From positions 124,001-188,000 of the forward strand of contig JAXLXE010000001.1 in the NCBI GenBank assembly GCA_046328115.1: a DNA stretch of 64,000 bases, written 5' to 3'. The position numbers were made by a program, and so were the translations under genes. Positions 1 to 8,553 of the stretch are shown in pieces. Within the stretch, counting starts at the first letter, position 1, and each line of letters opens with the position of its first letter. The notes below the pieces were generated by a model, which searched no databases, was not told where the DNA came from, and saw nothing but the letters and a program-made list of their open reading frames with translations. This stretch comes from JAXLXE01 sp046328115. Lineage in GTDB: Bacteria > Chloroflexota > UBA6077 > JACCZL01.

Positions 1-1185
1 GCTTTCCAGGTATCGGTAGTCCAACAGCGGCTGGACTCCGGGATCTCGTGACTGCAGCCTGATCTCGCCGGCGCCTTCGGCCAGATTGAGCACGCCGAGC
101 ATGCGCACGCCGAGCGGCGTGTTGCGGTTCCCGCCGCGGTCGGTCCGCTCGGTGGCGAACGAGATCATGAACATCATGAGGTCGTTCCAGAGGTGTGAGT
201 TCTCGGCGGTCCAGCGCAGCAGCATCTGGTTGCGGGGCGCGAATGCGTCCAGCTTGTGCTCCGGCTTGGTGCGCCAGGTGATCCGGATCATGGGATGGTC
301 GCGCAGGTTCTGGCCTACGCCCGGAAGCTCGTGGACCACTGGGATCTGAAACTGGTCTAGCTGGTCGCGCGGGCCCACACCGGAGAGCATCAGGATCTGG
401 GGTGAGGCCACCGCTCCGGCGCTCAGGATGATCTCTTTGCCCTCAGCCGAGAAGCGCTCGCCACCGCTCTCGACTTCAACGCCGACCGCGCGCTTGCCGT
501 CGAACAGAATGCGCTGGATCAGGCAGTTGGGCCGAACGGTGAGGTTGAGGCGGTGTCGGGCCGGGTTGAGGTAGCCAATGGCCGTGCTCCAGCGGATGCC
601 ATTGGGGTTGTTGGCCGGTATGGGGCCAATGCCCGTTGAGTTGGGGTGGTTGTGGTCGGGCGCCTCCGAGAACCCTGCGGCCAGGCACGCATTTCGATAC
701 GCGCGCTGGGACGGCATCCAGGTGTCGGGCTGGAATCGATGGAGGATGATGGGGCCGTTGGCGTTGTGGTGGGGCTCGTGGCCAAACTCGGTGTCTGACT
801 CGATCTTTCGGAAGAACTCGAGACAGTTCTCGAACTGCCACTCGTCGTTGCCGGCCTTTGCCCAGTTGTCGTAATCCTCCGGCACGCCGCGCAGGAAGAC
901 CTGGCCATTGATGGCGCTGGATCCGCCGGTGACCTTGCCGCGGGGCACCTGCATGTCTGGAGCGACGGGGGTGGGTTGGCCGACGAATTGCCAGTTGTGG
1001 TCGCTGGTCATGATGTCGGTCACGCTGGCGTAGCCGTGCTTGACCTCATCTGGTAGCTGGTCGATGCTGTGGTAGTCCGGTCCAGCCTCGATCAAAAGGA
1101 CAGATCGGCTGGGATCCTCCGACAGGCGGGCAGCCATGATGGCGCCAGCGGAGCCCGCGCCCAGGACAATGTAGTCGTATTGCAT
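1..1185 (-). CDS. GMC-family FAD-dependent oxidoreductase (choline dehydrogenase-like), 3' end cut by window
   Basis: The protein reads MQYDYIVLGAGSAGAIMAAR, a Rossmann FAD-binding glycine motif at residues 8-20, and carries the GMC signature GKVTGGSSAING near residues 83-94. A second GMC signature region, SAGAVASPQILMLSGVG, follows further on. The family oxidises alcohols or aldehydes using FAD; the substrate cannot be told from the sequence. About 395 residues are visible of a usual 500-560, so the C-terminal substrate-binding part with the catalytic His lies outside the window. The start at 1185 is supported by a GGGAGAGGTG ribosome site. The next minus-strand genes upstream are a small membrane protein and an MFS carrier, which suggests uptake and oxidation of one small molecule (inference). 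Confidence 0.93.
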   Translation of the reverse strand, partial: MQYDYIVLGAGSAGAIMAARLSEDPSRSVLLIEAGPDYHSIDQLPDEVKHGYASVTDIMTSDHNWQFVGQPTPVAPDMQVPRGKVTGGSSAINGQVFLRGVPEDYDNWAKAGNDEWQFENCLEFFRKIESDTEFGHEPHHNANGPIILHRFQPDTWMPSQRAYRNACLAAGFSEAPDHNHPNSTGIGPIPANNPNGIRWSTAIGYLNPARHRLNLTVRPNCLIQRILFDGKRAVGVEVESGGERFSAEGKEIILSAGAVASPQILMLSGVGPRDQLDQFQIPVVHELPGVGQNLRDHPMIRITWRTKPEHKLDAFAPRNQMLLRWTAENSHLWNDLMMFMISFATERTDRGGNRNTPLGVRMLGVLNLAEGAGEIRLQSRDPGVQPLLDYRYLES

Positions 1186-1274
1186 GGTGTCACCTCTCCC
1201 ATCGCGCCGCCGAAATGAGCCGCGCGTCCCTCTGCGCCGCGCCATGGTATTGGGAGACGTGTGCTGAAGGCAAT

Positions 1275-1709
1275 TCACAGCCCGGGTGGCCCGGTTGCAC
1301 GCGCCCGGCGGGCCTGGACCAACGGGAATAGCGCAAACGCCACCTGTCCCAGCAGGCCGAGCTGCGTGCCAGTCTCGAGGTAGTCCGCGAAGTGGGCGCT
1401 GACTGTCCGTCCAAATGCAATGACGGAGACGCCAACCTCGGCGCACAGCAGTAGGAGCAGCGCCAGGCCACCCGTCAAGACTCTCGCGGGGGTGGTTCCT
1501 GGTACGCCGAAGTAGCGTACCGTCTTCGATGACGCGATCCACGAGATGGCGAGCATGATAGGTAGCTCCAGTGCCACGGCCGCGGCCTCGCCCAGTCGGG
1601 GCGCCACTAGCAGGGTTCGGACGGTGCCCAGGACCATGCCGGCCCCGAACACCACCAGGAAGTACACGCACCCGCCGAGCAGCGAGATGGCGGCGACCCG
1701 CGCGTTCAC
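1275..1709 (-). CDS. Small multi-pass membrane protein, unknown function
   Basis: This 144-residue protein has about four hydrophobic segments: residues 8-30, 45-60, 78-100 and 115-130. It starts with GTG at 1709, overlapping the stop of the upstream MFS gene by 4 bp (GTGA), so the two are probably translationally coupled. I do not recognise a named family. Position suggests an accessory membrane protein co-expressed with the MFS carrier. There is no signal peptide cleavage site and there are no catalytic motifs. Confidence 0.7.
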   Translation of the reverse strand: MNARVAAISLLGGCVYFLVVFGAGMVLGTVRTLLVAPRLGEAAAVALELPIMLAISWIASSKTVRYFGVPGTTPARVLTGGLALLLLLCAEVGVSVIAFGRTVSAHFADYLETGTQLGLLGQVAFALFPLVQARRARATGPPGL

Positions 1710-3001
1710 GTCGCGGTGGGATGCGGTCTAGGGTCGGCTGGTCTGCTGGCCATCAGAAACAGCGCAGTGCCGATGAGGGCGAGCGCGGCGAGCACGAGGA
1801 ACGGGGCCTGGTAGCCGCCTGTGAGGTCCAGGACGAGACCAACCACGATGGGCGCGACGATCGAGAACGGCGCTACCAGCGTCTGCATGATGCCTGCGAT
1901 GCGCCCGAAGGCCGCCCGGCCGAAGTAGTCCCCCAGGAGCGAGTTGCTCACCGCGGCGCGCACACCCCAGGCGAAGCCGAAGAACGCGCCGTAGATCAGG
2001 AACGGGACGAGGGTGGCGCCGAACGCGAGCAACAGCATCCCAAGCATCGAGCTGAACAGGTTGAACGCCATGAGGTGGTGTTTCGGCATGCGGTCGCCCA
2101 GCATGCCACCGAGGATCCGTCCGGCAATATTGAAGACGTTGAGCTCCGCGAGGATCCAGGCGGCGGTGTCGCGGTCGATCAGATCCTCGAAGTAGGGGAA
2201 CTGGTGGACCACGATGGCCGATTGGACGAACATGGCAATGGTGGTGCCGGCCGTGATCTGCCAGTAGGCGCGGGTTCGAAGAGCCTGGGCCACCGTGAAG
2301 TTGACTAGGCCGCCGCCGGACGCTCGGGCGTGGGCGCCTGATTGGTTGGCAGGGTCGTCGCCATCTGGAAGCAGGCCGTATGCCTCCGGGGTGTCGCGGG
2401 TGAGTAGGAAAATGGGGATGCCGAGGATGAAGATGATGGCCGCGGTCTGGAGGGCGGCTGCGCGCCATCCGTAGGCGCTCTGGAGCCACACGGTGACGGG
2501 GATGAACACCATTCCCGCCACGGCGAAGCCGGTGACGGCGAACCCCATGGCGGTTGCCCGTCGGCGCCTGAACCAGCGGTTGAGCGCGTAGCTGACCACG
2601 AGCAGTCCGGAGAAGCTGTTGGCCAGCGCCATCAGGACGCACGCGCCGTAGTATTGCCACAGGGAATCCACGTAGCTGAACGCAATGAACGCGATGGTGA
2701 AAAGGATCACACCCGTGCTCATCATGGCCCGGGGTCCGAACCGATCGACGAGCCAGCCGTTGAGCGGGCCGATGACCGAGTCGACCTGCTGAAACGATCG
2801 GCCGGCAGCGGTGGCGCTGGCGCTCCAGCCGAACTCACGCTGGAGAGGGCCGACGTAGGTGGACAGTCCCTGGGCGGAAAAGCTGGTGAAGATCTGGGCG
2901 ATGAAGCCCAGGCCCACGATGACCCAGCCGTAATAGCAGTGTGGACTGACACGGCCGACGATCTGGGCGTCCCAGGTGGCGCCGCGCGGATGAGGACTCA
3001 T
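1706..3001 (-). CDS. MFS transporter (oxalate:formate antiporter / monocarboxylate-type)
   Basis: This 431-residue protein has the 12 hydrophobic segments of the major facilitator superfamily. The loop between helices 2 and 3 has the MFS motif A region (NGWLVDRFGPRAMMSTG, about residues 80-96), repeated weakly in the second half (GGMLGDRMPKH). The opening YYGWVIVGLGFIAQIF resembles the oxalate/formate and monocarboxylate branch, whose members exchange or import small carboxylates across the inner membrane. The substrate is inferred only. The gene is coupled to the downstream small membrane protein by a 4-bp overlap, and the GMC oxidoreductase follows. Confidence 0.88.
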   Translation of the reverse strand: MSPHPRGATWDAQIVGRVSPHCYYGWVIVGLGFIAQIFTSFSAQGLSTYVGPLQREFGWSASATAAGRSFQQVDSVIGPLNGWLVDRFGPRAMMSTGVILFTIAFIAFSYVDSLWQYYGACVLMALANSFSGLLVVSYALNRWFRRRRATAMGFAVTGFAVAGMVFIPVTVWLQSAYGWRAAALQTAAIIFILGIPIFLLTRDTPEAYGLLPDGDDPANQSGAHARASGGGLVNFTVAQALRTRAYWQITAGTTIAMFVQSAIVVHQFPYFEDLIDRDTAAWILAELNVFNIAGRILGGMLGDRMPKHHLMAFNLFSSMLGMLLLAFGATLVPFLIYGAFFGFAWGVRAAVSNSLLGDYFGRAAFGRIAGIMQTLVAPFSIVAPIVVGLVLDLTGGYQAPFLVLAALALIGTALFLMASRPADPRPHPTAT

Positions 3002-3069
3002 GCCTGGGTAGTCTATGGCAACTGGTGTGGGCGGGTCAGACTGCGAGCTGAGCGAAGGCTCCAGGCATG

Positions 3070-3093
3070 AAAAGGCCGCCCCCTGGGGCGGCC
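3070..3093 (-). terminator. Rho-independent terminator of the HD-domain gene
   Basis: A 9-bp GC-rich stem (GGCCGCCCC/GGGGCGGCC, 3074-3082 with 3085-3093) has a 2-nt loop. Read on the minus strand it is followed by TTTT, which fits intrinsic termination just after the gene ending at 3119 and before the MFS gene start at 3001. Confidence 0.75.
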
Positions 3094-3118
3094 GCCGATC
3101 TCGGTTTCGGGTGGAGGT

Positions 3119-3925
3119 CTAGAGGTACTTTGTGGGCCAGATCATGGTACGCCACATGTGCGCCACCGGGCTGTTGTCGAAGCCCAGGCCCTCCTCGGGC
3201 TGCTTGAAGTTGCGGCCGATGACGTCCGTGAAGTCCTCCAGGTCGACCTTCACGTTGGGGTCAAACGAGTACACGTCGTTCACGGTGATGAGCCGACCGG
3301 TCATATACCACTTGTGGTTGAGGGCCCGCTTGTACTCCTCCTGGATGTACTCCTCGGGCTGGAAGTCCTCGCCGAAGAGCCGCAGGTACGCCTCTGGGTA
3401 GGTGAATCCCACGGACTCATCCGCGTAGAACCGGAGCACCTGGTGGGCGCGGATGGCCCAGCTGACTTCCTCGTCCACGTAGGGCTCGACAAGCTGGGCA
3501 CCCCAGTAACCGTGGTCGGCGCGGATGAAGCCGACGGTGGCGATGTCGTGGAGCAGACAGGCGATGATGATTTTCTCGTCGTGCCCGTCTTTCAGCGCCA
3601 GCCGGGCGCTCTGGAGCAGGTGGTTCTGGCCGGGCGCGAAGCGGTACTTGAAGAAGTCCATCAGGGTCGGGTTCTTGGGCATCTTGGGCAGCCGAGGGTC
3701 GTCACCCATCACCACGAGCTGATTTGGGTTCTCGACGGGTGGCGGGGGTTGGGTGGGGTCTAGCTCGCCGGAGGTGAACAGAACGGACTTCTGGACCCGC
3801 CTGGTCATCTTCTCGATCATGAGGTCTTCGACGGCGTCGGCCTTCTCCGAGGGCGACATGCCCGGCGTGATCACCAGGCCCTCGTACTCGCCGCTTTCGA
3901 CGACCATGGCCGGCTCAGGGGTCAT
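3119..3925 (-). CDS. HD-domain metal-dependent protein (possible phosphohydrolase or mixed-valent oxygenase)
   Basis: This 268-residue protein has an HD-type metal site: H102, H126-D127 in ACLLHDIA, then H138 and H161. Known HD proteins are mostly phosphohydrolases. A branch including PhnZ and myo-inositol oxygenase uses the same fold with two irons to oxidise small molecules. The helical spacing H..HD..H..H fits either branch, so the reaction is not assigned. The N-terminal 95 residues are acidic and proline-rich (TQPPPPVENPN) and lack a recognisable domain. The gene is monocistronic, with a terminator immediately downstream. Confidence 0.78.
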   Translation of the reverse strand: MTPEPAMVVESGEYEGLVITPGMSPSEKADAVEDLMIEKMTRRVQKSVLFTSGELDPTQPPPPVENPNQLVVMGDDPRLPKMPKNPTLMDFFKYRFAPGQNHLLQSARLALKDGHDEKIIIACLLHDIATVGFIRADHGYWGAQLVEPYVDEEVSWAIRAHQVLRFYADESVGFTYPEAYLRLFGEDFQPEEYIQEEYKRALNHKWYMTGRLITVNDVYSFDPNVKVDLEDFTDVIGRNFKQPEEGLGFDNSPVAHMWRTMIWPTKYL

Positions 3926-4210
3926 AGCAACGCCTCCTCAGACGGCCCGCGTCTCCCGCGCCACCTCCGTGGCACTCCCTCGGCCGGGGCGACGACGCCC
4001 GGGGCCGGCGAACCGCGGGAAGATCATAACGGAGGCGGGTTGTCGTCTCAACGCCGCCGCCGTCGAGCGCCGTGGCGTCCTGACGCCGTAATCGCGCGGG
4101 CGGATAAGCAATTCTTATTGGATGGAGAAAAATGTAATAGAATTGCCACGCAATTAAGCGAATCGGCACAGGAATCGCGGAATCTAACTGATTCCGCGTG
4201 GCGGTAATCG
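3926..4210. other. Intergenic region with AT-rich leader before the Fic gene
   Basis: This divergent spacer is 285 bp. The half next to the HD gene is GC-rich. From about 4105 to 4200 it becomes clearly AT-rich (for example GGAGAAAAATGTAATAG), unlike everything around it. It must hold promoters for both divergent genes, but I cannot place -35/-10 boxes with confidence. The base composition change suggests that the Fic gene arrived with its own leader. Confidence 0.5.
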
Positions 4211-5740
4211 ATGCCACACGGAATTGACGCTCGTGCCCAGCCGATTGGCCAGATGTGGCTTCGACGGTTCTTTGGGCTATCGCTGCCGCCCGCCGCGGTA
4301 GAAAGCTACGCCGCGCCGTCGGCGCGGAAGACCGACCGCGCGGCGGGCCGCACCGTTGAATACTACCCGCTACAGCGTGCGCCGAACCCATCCCCCACTG
4401 CCCACCTTCGCTTTGCGCTTCGGCACGAGCCGACCGATCTTGCACTCCTCGTGGCGGTGTTGAGGGCCGTGGAGCCATCCGTGCTTGAAGACTGGGTGCG
4501 TGCCGAGCCCACGGGCGCATTCAGCCGGCGCGCGTGGTTTTTCTATGAGACGTTCACCGGGCGGCGTCTCGATGTCGATGATGCGTCCGCAGGCAACTAC
4601 GTCCCCGCCCTCGACCCAAAGCGTCACATCGTCGCCGCGCCCGTGACTAGCCCCCGGCATCGTGTGCTGGACAACCTGCTCGGCGGCTCCGGAATGTGTC
4701 CAATCATACGGCGCACGGATCGTCTCGAGTCCGCGCGGCGGGCATCGATGAACGCCCAGATTCGGGCGTCGGGACTGATGGAACGGTACTCACCTGACCT
4801 GCTTGCTCGCGCTACCCGCTACCTCTACACCAGGGAGACTCGATCTTCATTCGCGATCGAGGGTGAGGGCATCAGCCCGTCACGGGAGGCTCGTTTTGTC
4901 ACTGCGCTGGAGGGAGCGGGGCAGTTCGACACCTCCGACAAGGAGGCGTTGATTCGTCTGCAGGGTGACATCGTCGACCCGCGGTACGCGGCGCGTGACT
5001 GGCGATCCACCCAAGTCTTCGTGTCGCAAATGGCCGCGGAGTTCCGCGAGGAGATTCACTTCGTTGCGGCGAAGCCAGAGGACGTGCCGGGGTTGATGGA
5101 CGCCTGGATGGCAATGACTCATCGCATTGTCCACTCGGCTGAGGCGTACGCCGTTGACCCCGTCGTTGCCGCCGCCGTCGTTTCTTTCGCGTTCGTGTTC
5201 GTTCACCCGTTTGAGGACGGTAACGGTCGCGTTCATCGATTCCTGCTACACCACGTGCTTGCCGCTCGCAGGTACGTGCCGCAGGGCCTGATCTTCCCGG
5301 TATCGGCCGCAATCCTCCGAGACCGCCTCGGGTACGACCGGCAACTGGAGCGATTCTCGATTCCCGTGATGGCGTTGACGGAGTGGAGATGGACGCCCGA
5401 GCACGACATCGTCGTGGAGAACGAGACGGCGGACCTGTTTCGCTTCTTCGACGCCACTGAGTTCGCGGAATACCTGTACGAGCGCCTCGAGGAGACGGTG
5501 CGGCGTGATCTGCGCGACGAACTGGACTTCTTAGAGGCGTTCGACCGCGCATACCAGGCAATCCGACGCGTGGTCGACATGCCGGACCGTCGAGCCAGGC
5601 TGTTCATTCAATATTGCATGCAGAACGGTGGCCGTCTTCCAGCGCGCAGGCGGTCGGAGTACCCCGAGCTCACGGATGGCGAGGTTCGAGCGATGGAATC
5701 CTCGCTGGCGGACGCGAGAGATCAGTCCGCGTCCGATTGA
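4211..5740 (+). CDS. Fic-family adenylyltransferase with intramolecular inhibitory helix
   Basis: The Fic core motif HPFEDGNGRVHR spans residues 332-343. Its catalytic His332 and the phosphate-binding GNGR match active Fic enzymes, which transfer AMP (or another nucleotide phosphate) to a protein hydroxyl. An inhibitory-helix motif [S/T]xxxE[G/N] reads SFAIEG at residues 213-218, ahead of the Fic core, which places it among self-inhibited class II Fic proteins. Residues 1-190 form a large N-terminal region I cannot assign, and the C-terminal 110 residues are charged and helical with no recognisable DNA-binding motif. No antitoxin gene is adjacent, as expected when inhibition is internal. The AT-rich leader suggests horizontal acquisition. 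Confidence 0.92.
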   Translation: MPHGIDARAQPIGQMWLRRFFGLSLPPAAVESYAAPSARKTDRAAGRTVEYYPLQRAPNPSPTAHLRFALRHEPTDLALLVAVLRAVEPSVLEDWVRAEPTGAFSRRAWFFYETFTGRRLDVDDASAGNYVPALDPKRHIVAAPVTSPRHRVLDNLLGGSGMCPIIRRTDRLESARRASMNAQIRASGLMERYSPDLLARATRYLYTRETRSSFAIEGEGISPSREARFVTALEGAGQFDTSDKEALIRLQGDIVDPRYAARDWRSTQVFVSQMAAEFREEIHFVAAKPEDVPGLMDAWMAMTHRIVHSAEAYAVDPVVAAAVVSFAFVFVHPFEDGNGRVHRFLLHHVLAARRYVPQGLIFPVSAAILRDRLGYDRQLERFSIPVMALTEWRWTPEHDIVVENETADLFRFFDATEFAEYLYERLEETVRRDLRDELDFLEAFDRAYQAIRRVVDMPDRRARLFIQYCMQNGGRLPARRRSEYPELTDGEVRAMESSLADARDQSASD

Positions 5741-5760
5741 CGACCGCTAGGCATATCGCG

Positions 5761-5991
5761 TCATTCCTTCTGGATGTTGTAGTCCGCCAGCGTGCGGCCG
5801 CCGTCGCTCGTGCTGGCGGTTGGCTTCGGGGTAGCGGCCGCTCGTTGCGGCCCGGTGGCGAGTGAGCCGTCGACAGCGGGGGAGGCGTGCACTGGTTCAG
5901 CTTCCGCGCGGAGGAGCGACGTGAGCGCGAGCAGCGCTACTGAGGAGAGTGCGAGTCGTGCTACCAGCGTCCAGTCGCGGTTCGTATCCAT
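5761..5991 (-). CDS. Small exported or membrane-anchored protein, 76 aa
   Basis: The ATG at 5991 has a strong GCAGGAGG ribosome site about 6 nt upstream, which decides this start over the longer frame to 6225. The product begins MDTNRDWTLVARLALSS, followed by a hydrophobic run (about residues 9-26) resembling a signal peptide or anchor, then a low-complexity Ala/Pro/Ser/Thr region and a charged tail. I recognise no family. It is transcribed convergently with the Fic gene and divergently from the amidohydrolase at 6255. Confidence 0.6.
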   Translation of the reverse strand: MDTNRDWTLVARLALSSVALLALTSLLRAEAEPVHASPAVDGSLATGPQRAAATPKPTASTSDGGRTLADYNIQKE

Positions 5992-6254
5992 CCGGGTGCC
6001 TCCTGCCGGCGTCGCGCCCTTCCAGTGGCCGCGAGTCGTCCTGATTCCAGGGTAAGCCCTGGCGCGCAGAAGCCGTGTCGTCGTCGCTACACGCGTAATG
6101 CCGGCCTCGCGATAGTCCGCCCTCCCTCGCGTTGAGCTCTCGGCCCCGCGCTCTGAGGACAGGCCTAGCGGCCACGCGTGGAATGGCGTACGCTGTGGCG
6201 GCGCCGTGGGGAGCCGGGCCTTCACGGTCGGCGGCGGCGCGGAAGTGAGGTGTC

Positions 6255-7280
6255 ATGATGCCGGGTGGCCTCGAGTGGCTCGCCTTGACGCAGGAGCCGA
6301 TTCTGGAGCCGGATCTGCCGATTTGCGATCCGCACCACCATTTCTGGGACTTTCGCGCGGAGCGGGCGCCGTACGGTCGATACCTGCTGCATGAGCTGGC
6401 GGCGGACGTGGGGTCTGGCCACAACGTCAAGAGCACGGTGTTCATCGAGGCCCGGGCGATGTATCCGGCCGTTGGCGATGAGAACCTCAAGCCGGTCGGC
6501 GAAGTGGAGTTCGTCCAGGGCCTGGCCGCGGCGAGCGCCAGCGGCCTGTACGGCCCGTGCCGCGCGGCCGCGACGATCATCGGCCACGCCAATCTGAACC
6601 TGGGCGATCGGGTGGGGGGCGTGCTTGACGCCCTTCAGGCCGCCTCGCCCAATCGTTTCCGGGGCATCCGCCACTCGGTCACGTGGGACGCTCACCCAGA
6701 GCTGGAGAACACGGCCGCCCACGTGGCGCAGGGCCAGCTTGGCAGCGACAGTTTCAGGGCGGGCGCGCGGGTGCTGGCCAGCCGGGGGCTGACTCTGGAG
6801 GGGTGGCTGTGGTTTCCGCAGCTTGGTGAGCTCGCCGATTTCGCGCGGGCGGTACCGAACCTGACCATCATCGTGAATCACATCGGCGGCCTGATTCGCA
6901 CGGGGCCGTACGCGAACCGTGAAGCAGAGGTTCGGGCGCTGTGGGAGCGCGGCATCGCGGACGCTGCGTCGTGCCCCAACGTCTACATGAAGCTGGGCGG
7001 AATAGGCATGCCGCGCAACGGGTTCGGCTGGGAGTCGCAGGCGATGCCGCCCGGATCGCAGGAGATTGCCTCAGCCGCCGACCCGTGGTTCAGCTACTGC
7101 ATCGAGAAGTTCGGGCCGGATCGTTGCATGTTCGAGAGCAATTTTCCGGTGGACAAGGTTTCCTTCTCGTACCCCGTATTCTTCAACGCCTGCAAGGTGT
7201 TCTCAAATGGCTACACCGCGTCCGAGCGGGCGGCGATGTTCCACGACGTTGCGGCGCGGGTGTACCGGGTGCCCGCGTAA
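6255..7280 (+). CDS. Amidohydrolase family 2 (TIM-barrel, lactonase/decarboxylase-like)
   Basis: The N-terminal metal motif DPHHHFWDF (residues 25-33) and later IVNHIGG and ESNFPVD strands are typical of amidohydrolase-2 enzymes such as 2-pyrone-4,6-dicarboxylate and fuconolactone hydrolases or metal-dependent decarboxylases. These bind a divalent metal through the two N-terminal histidines, a later His and an Asp on the barrel. At 341 residues the length fits. The exact substrate is not determinable. GTGAGGTG upstream of the tandem ATG ATG start acts as ribosome site. The stop is 5 bp from the end of the convergent aminotransferase gene. Confidence 0.88.
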   Translation: MMPGGLEWLALTQEPILEPDLPICDPHHHFWDFRAERAPYGRYLLHELAADVGSGHNVKSTVFIEARAMYPAVGDENLKPVGEVEFVQGLAAASASGLYGPCRAAATIIGHANLNLGDRVGGVLDALQAASPNRFRGIRHSVTWDAHPELENTAAHVAQGQLGSDSFRAGARVLASRGLTLEGWLWFPQLGELADFARAVPNLTIIVNHIGGLIRTGPYANREAEVRALWERGIADAASCPNVYMKLGGIGMPRNGFGWESQAMPPGSQEIASAADPWFSYCIEKFGPDRCMFESNFPVDKVSFSYPVFFNACKVFSNGYTASERAAMFHDVAARVYRVPA

Positions 7281-7284
7281 CCGG

Positions 7285-8478
7285 TCAGTCTCGGAGGATG
7301 GTGGCGAGGGCGTTCACCAGGCGGTCCACGTCCTCTCGCGTGTTGTAGCCCTGGGCGGAGATCCGCACATGGTACTGGTCGCGCCAGCGCGTGACCGGTA
7401 TCTCGATGCGGAACTCGTCGTAGAGTCGGGTCTTCAGGGCCGGGCCGTCCTGGACAGGCACCGGCAGCGTCACCATCTGCGAGTACCAGGCGGGCGAGTC
7501 GGCGGTGAGCGGTTCGAGCCCGGTGAGCTCGGTGATGGCCTCACGACCGTAACGAACCAGGTCGTGGCATTCGTGGCGGACTCGATCCCAGTCGTTGGCC
7601 TTCAGGAATTGAATGGCCGTGGGCACGGTGAGGAAGGCGGAGATGTCTCGGGTGCCCTGGTGCTGCTGCTCGTCGATAAACCGCGAGGGTCCGGCCCACA
7701 TGCTCGGAGCGCTGCCGTGGCTCACCACCAGCGGTTTGAGCAGGTGCTGGACGTCGCGCCTGGCGTACAGAAACCCGGCGCCCTTGGGGGCGCACAGCCA
7801 CTTGTGGCAGTTGCTCCCGTAGAAGTCCACGTCGAGGTCGTGGAGATTCAGCGGAACCTGGCCGGTGGCGTGGGCGCCGTCGATCACCGTCCAGATCCCA
7901 AGCTCGCGAGCCCGGCGGACGAGCGGCTCGACAGGCAAGGTGGTGGCGGTGGGAGACGTGATGTGGCTGAGAAAGAGCACGCGGGTGCGGGGGGTGATCC
8001 CTGACAGAATCACGTCCACCGCGTCGGCGGGATCCTCCAGCGGCAGCGGTAGGTGTCGGACCACATAGCTCGACCCCCGCTCGGCGCACACGGCCCCCCA
8101 CGTCTTGTCCAGCGCGGCGTACTCGTGGTCGTTTGACAGGATCTCGTCGCCCGGTTGCAGTGGCAGAGAACGCGCGACGACGTTGAGAGCGGTGGTGACG
8201 TTGGGGAAGTAAGCCAGCTCGTCCGCGTCGGCGCCCACGTAGCGTCCGAGGGCGGCGCGAGATGCCTCCAACAGGTCCCGCTGACGACGGGAGAGGAACT
8301 CTACCGGCTGCTGCTCGAGCTCCAATTGCCACTGCTGATAGCGCTCGAAGACGGGACGCGGGCAGGCACCGTACGAGCCGTGGTTGAGGAAGGTGACGTC
8401 GTCACGGATCAGGAACTGCTTGCGCAACCCCCGATGGCGCAGGTCAGCCGCGTCGTCATAGACATCGTTCAGTGCCAC
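7285..8478 (-). CDS. PLP-dependent aminotransferase class V (isopenicillin-N epimerase-like)
   Basis: This 397-residue protein has the fold-type I PLP signature. VIDGAHA puts Asp200 against the pyridine nitrogen, and NCHKWLCAPKG puts the Schiff-base Lys at 226. The opening FLNHGSYGACPRPV is characteristic of the isopenicillin-N epimerase-like/cysteine desulfurase-like branch, which acts on amino acids or small peptides by racemisation, desulfuration or elimination. It is the last gene of the minus-strand peptide-transport block (aldolase, permeases, amidohydrolase, binding protein), so it probably acts on the imported compound (inference). Confidence 0.9.
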   Translation of the reverse strand: MALNDVYDDAADLRHRGLRKQFLIRDDVTFLNHGSYGACPRPVFERYQQWQLELEQQPVEFLSRRQRDLLEASRAALGRYVGADADELAYFPNVTTALNVVARSLPLQPGDEILSNDHEYAALDKTWGAVCAERGSSYVVRHLPLPLEDPADAVDVILSGITPRTRVLFLSHITSPTATTLPVEPLVRRARELGIWTVIDGAHATGQVPLNLHDLDVDFYGSNCHKWLCAPKGAGFLYARRDVQHLLKPLVVSHGSAPSMWAGPSRFIDEQQHQGTRDISAFLTVPTAIQFLKANDWDRVRHECHDLVRYGREAITELTGLEPLTADSPAWYSQMVTLPVPVQDGPALKTRLYDEFRIEIPVTRWRDQYHVRISAQGYNTREDVDRLVNALATILRD

Positions 8479-8503
8479 GGTAGTTCACCCCTCCCGGCCT
8501 GAT

Positions 8504-8537
8504 GATGGGTGGCGCCGAGGCAACGGCGCCACCCATC
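8504..8537 (-). terminator. Hairpin after the binding-protein gene
   Basis: A perfect 13-bp stem (GATGGGTGGCGCC with its complement, 8504-8516 and 8525-8537) has an 8-nt loop. It lies between the binding-protein stop at 8554 and the aminotransferase start at 8478. There is no T-run, so it may stabilise mRNA or attenuate rather than fully terminate. Confidence 0.55.
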
Positions 8538-8553
8538 GAACGACCGCCCGACG

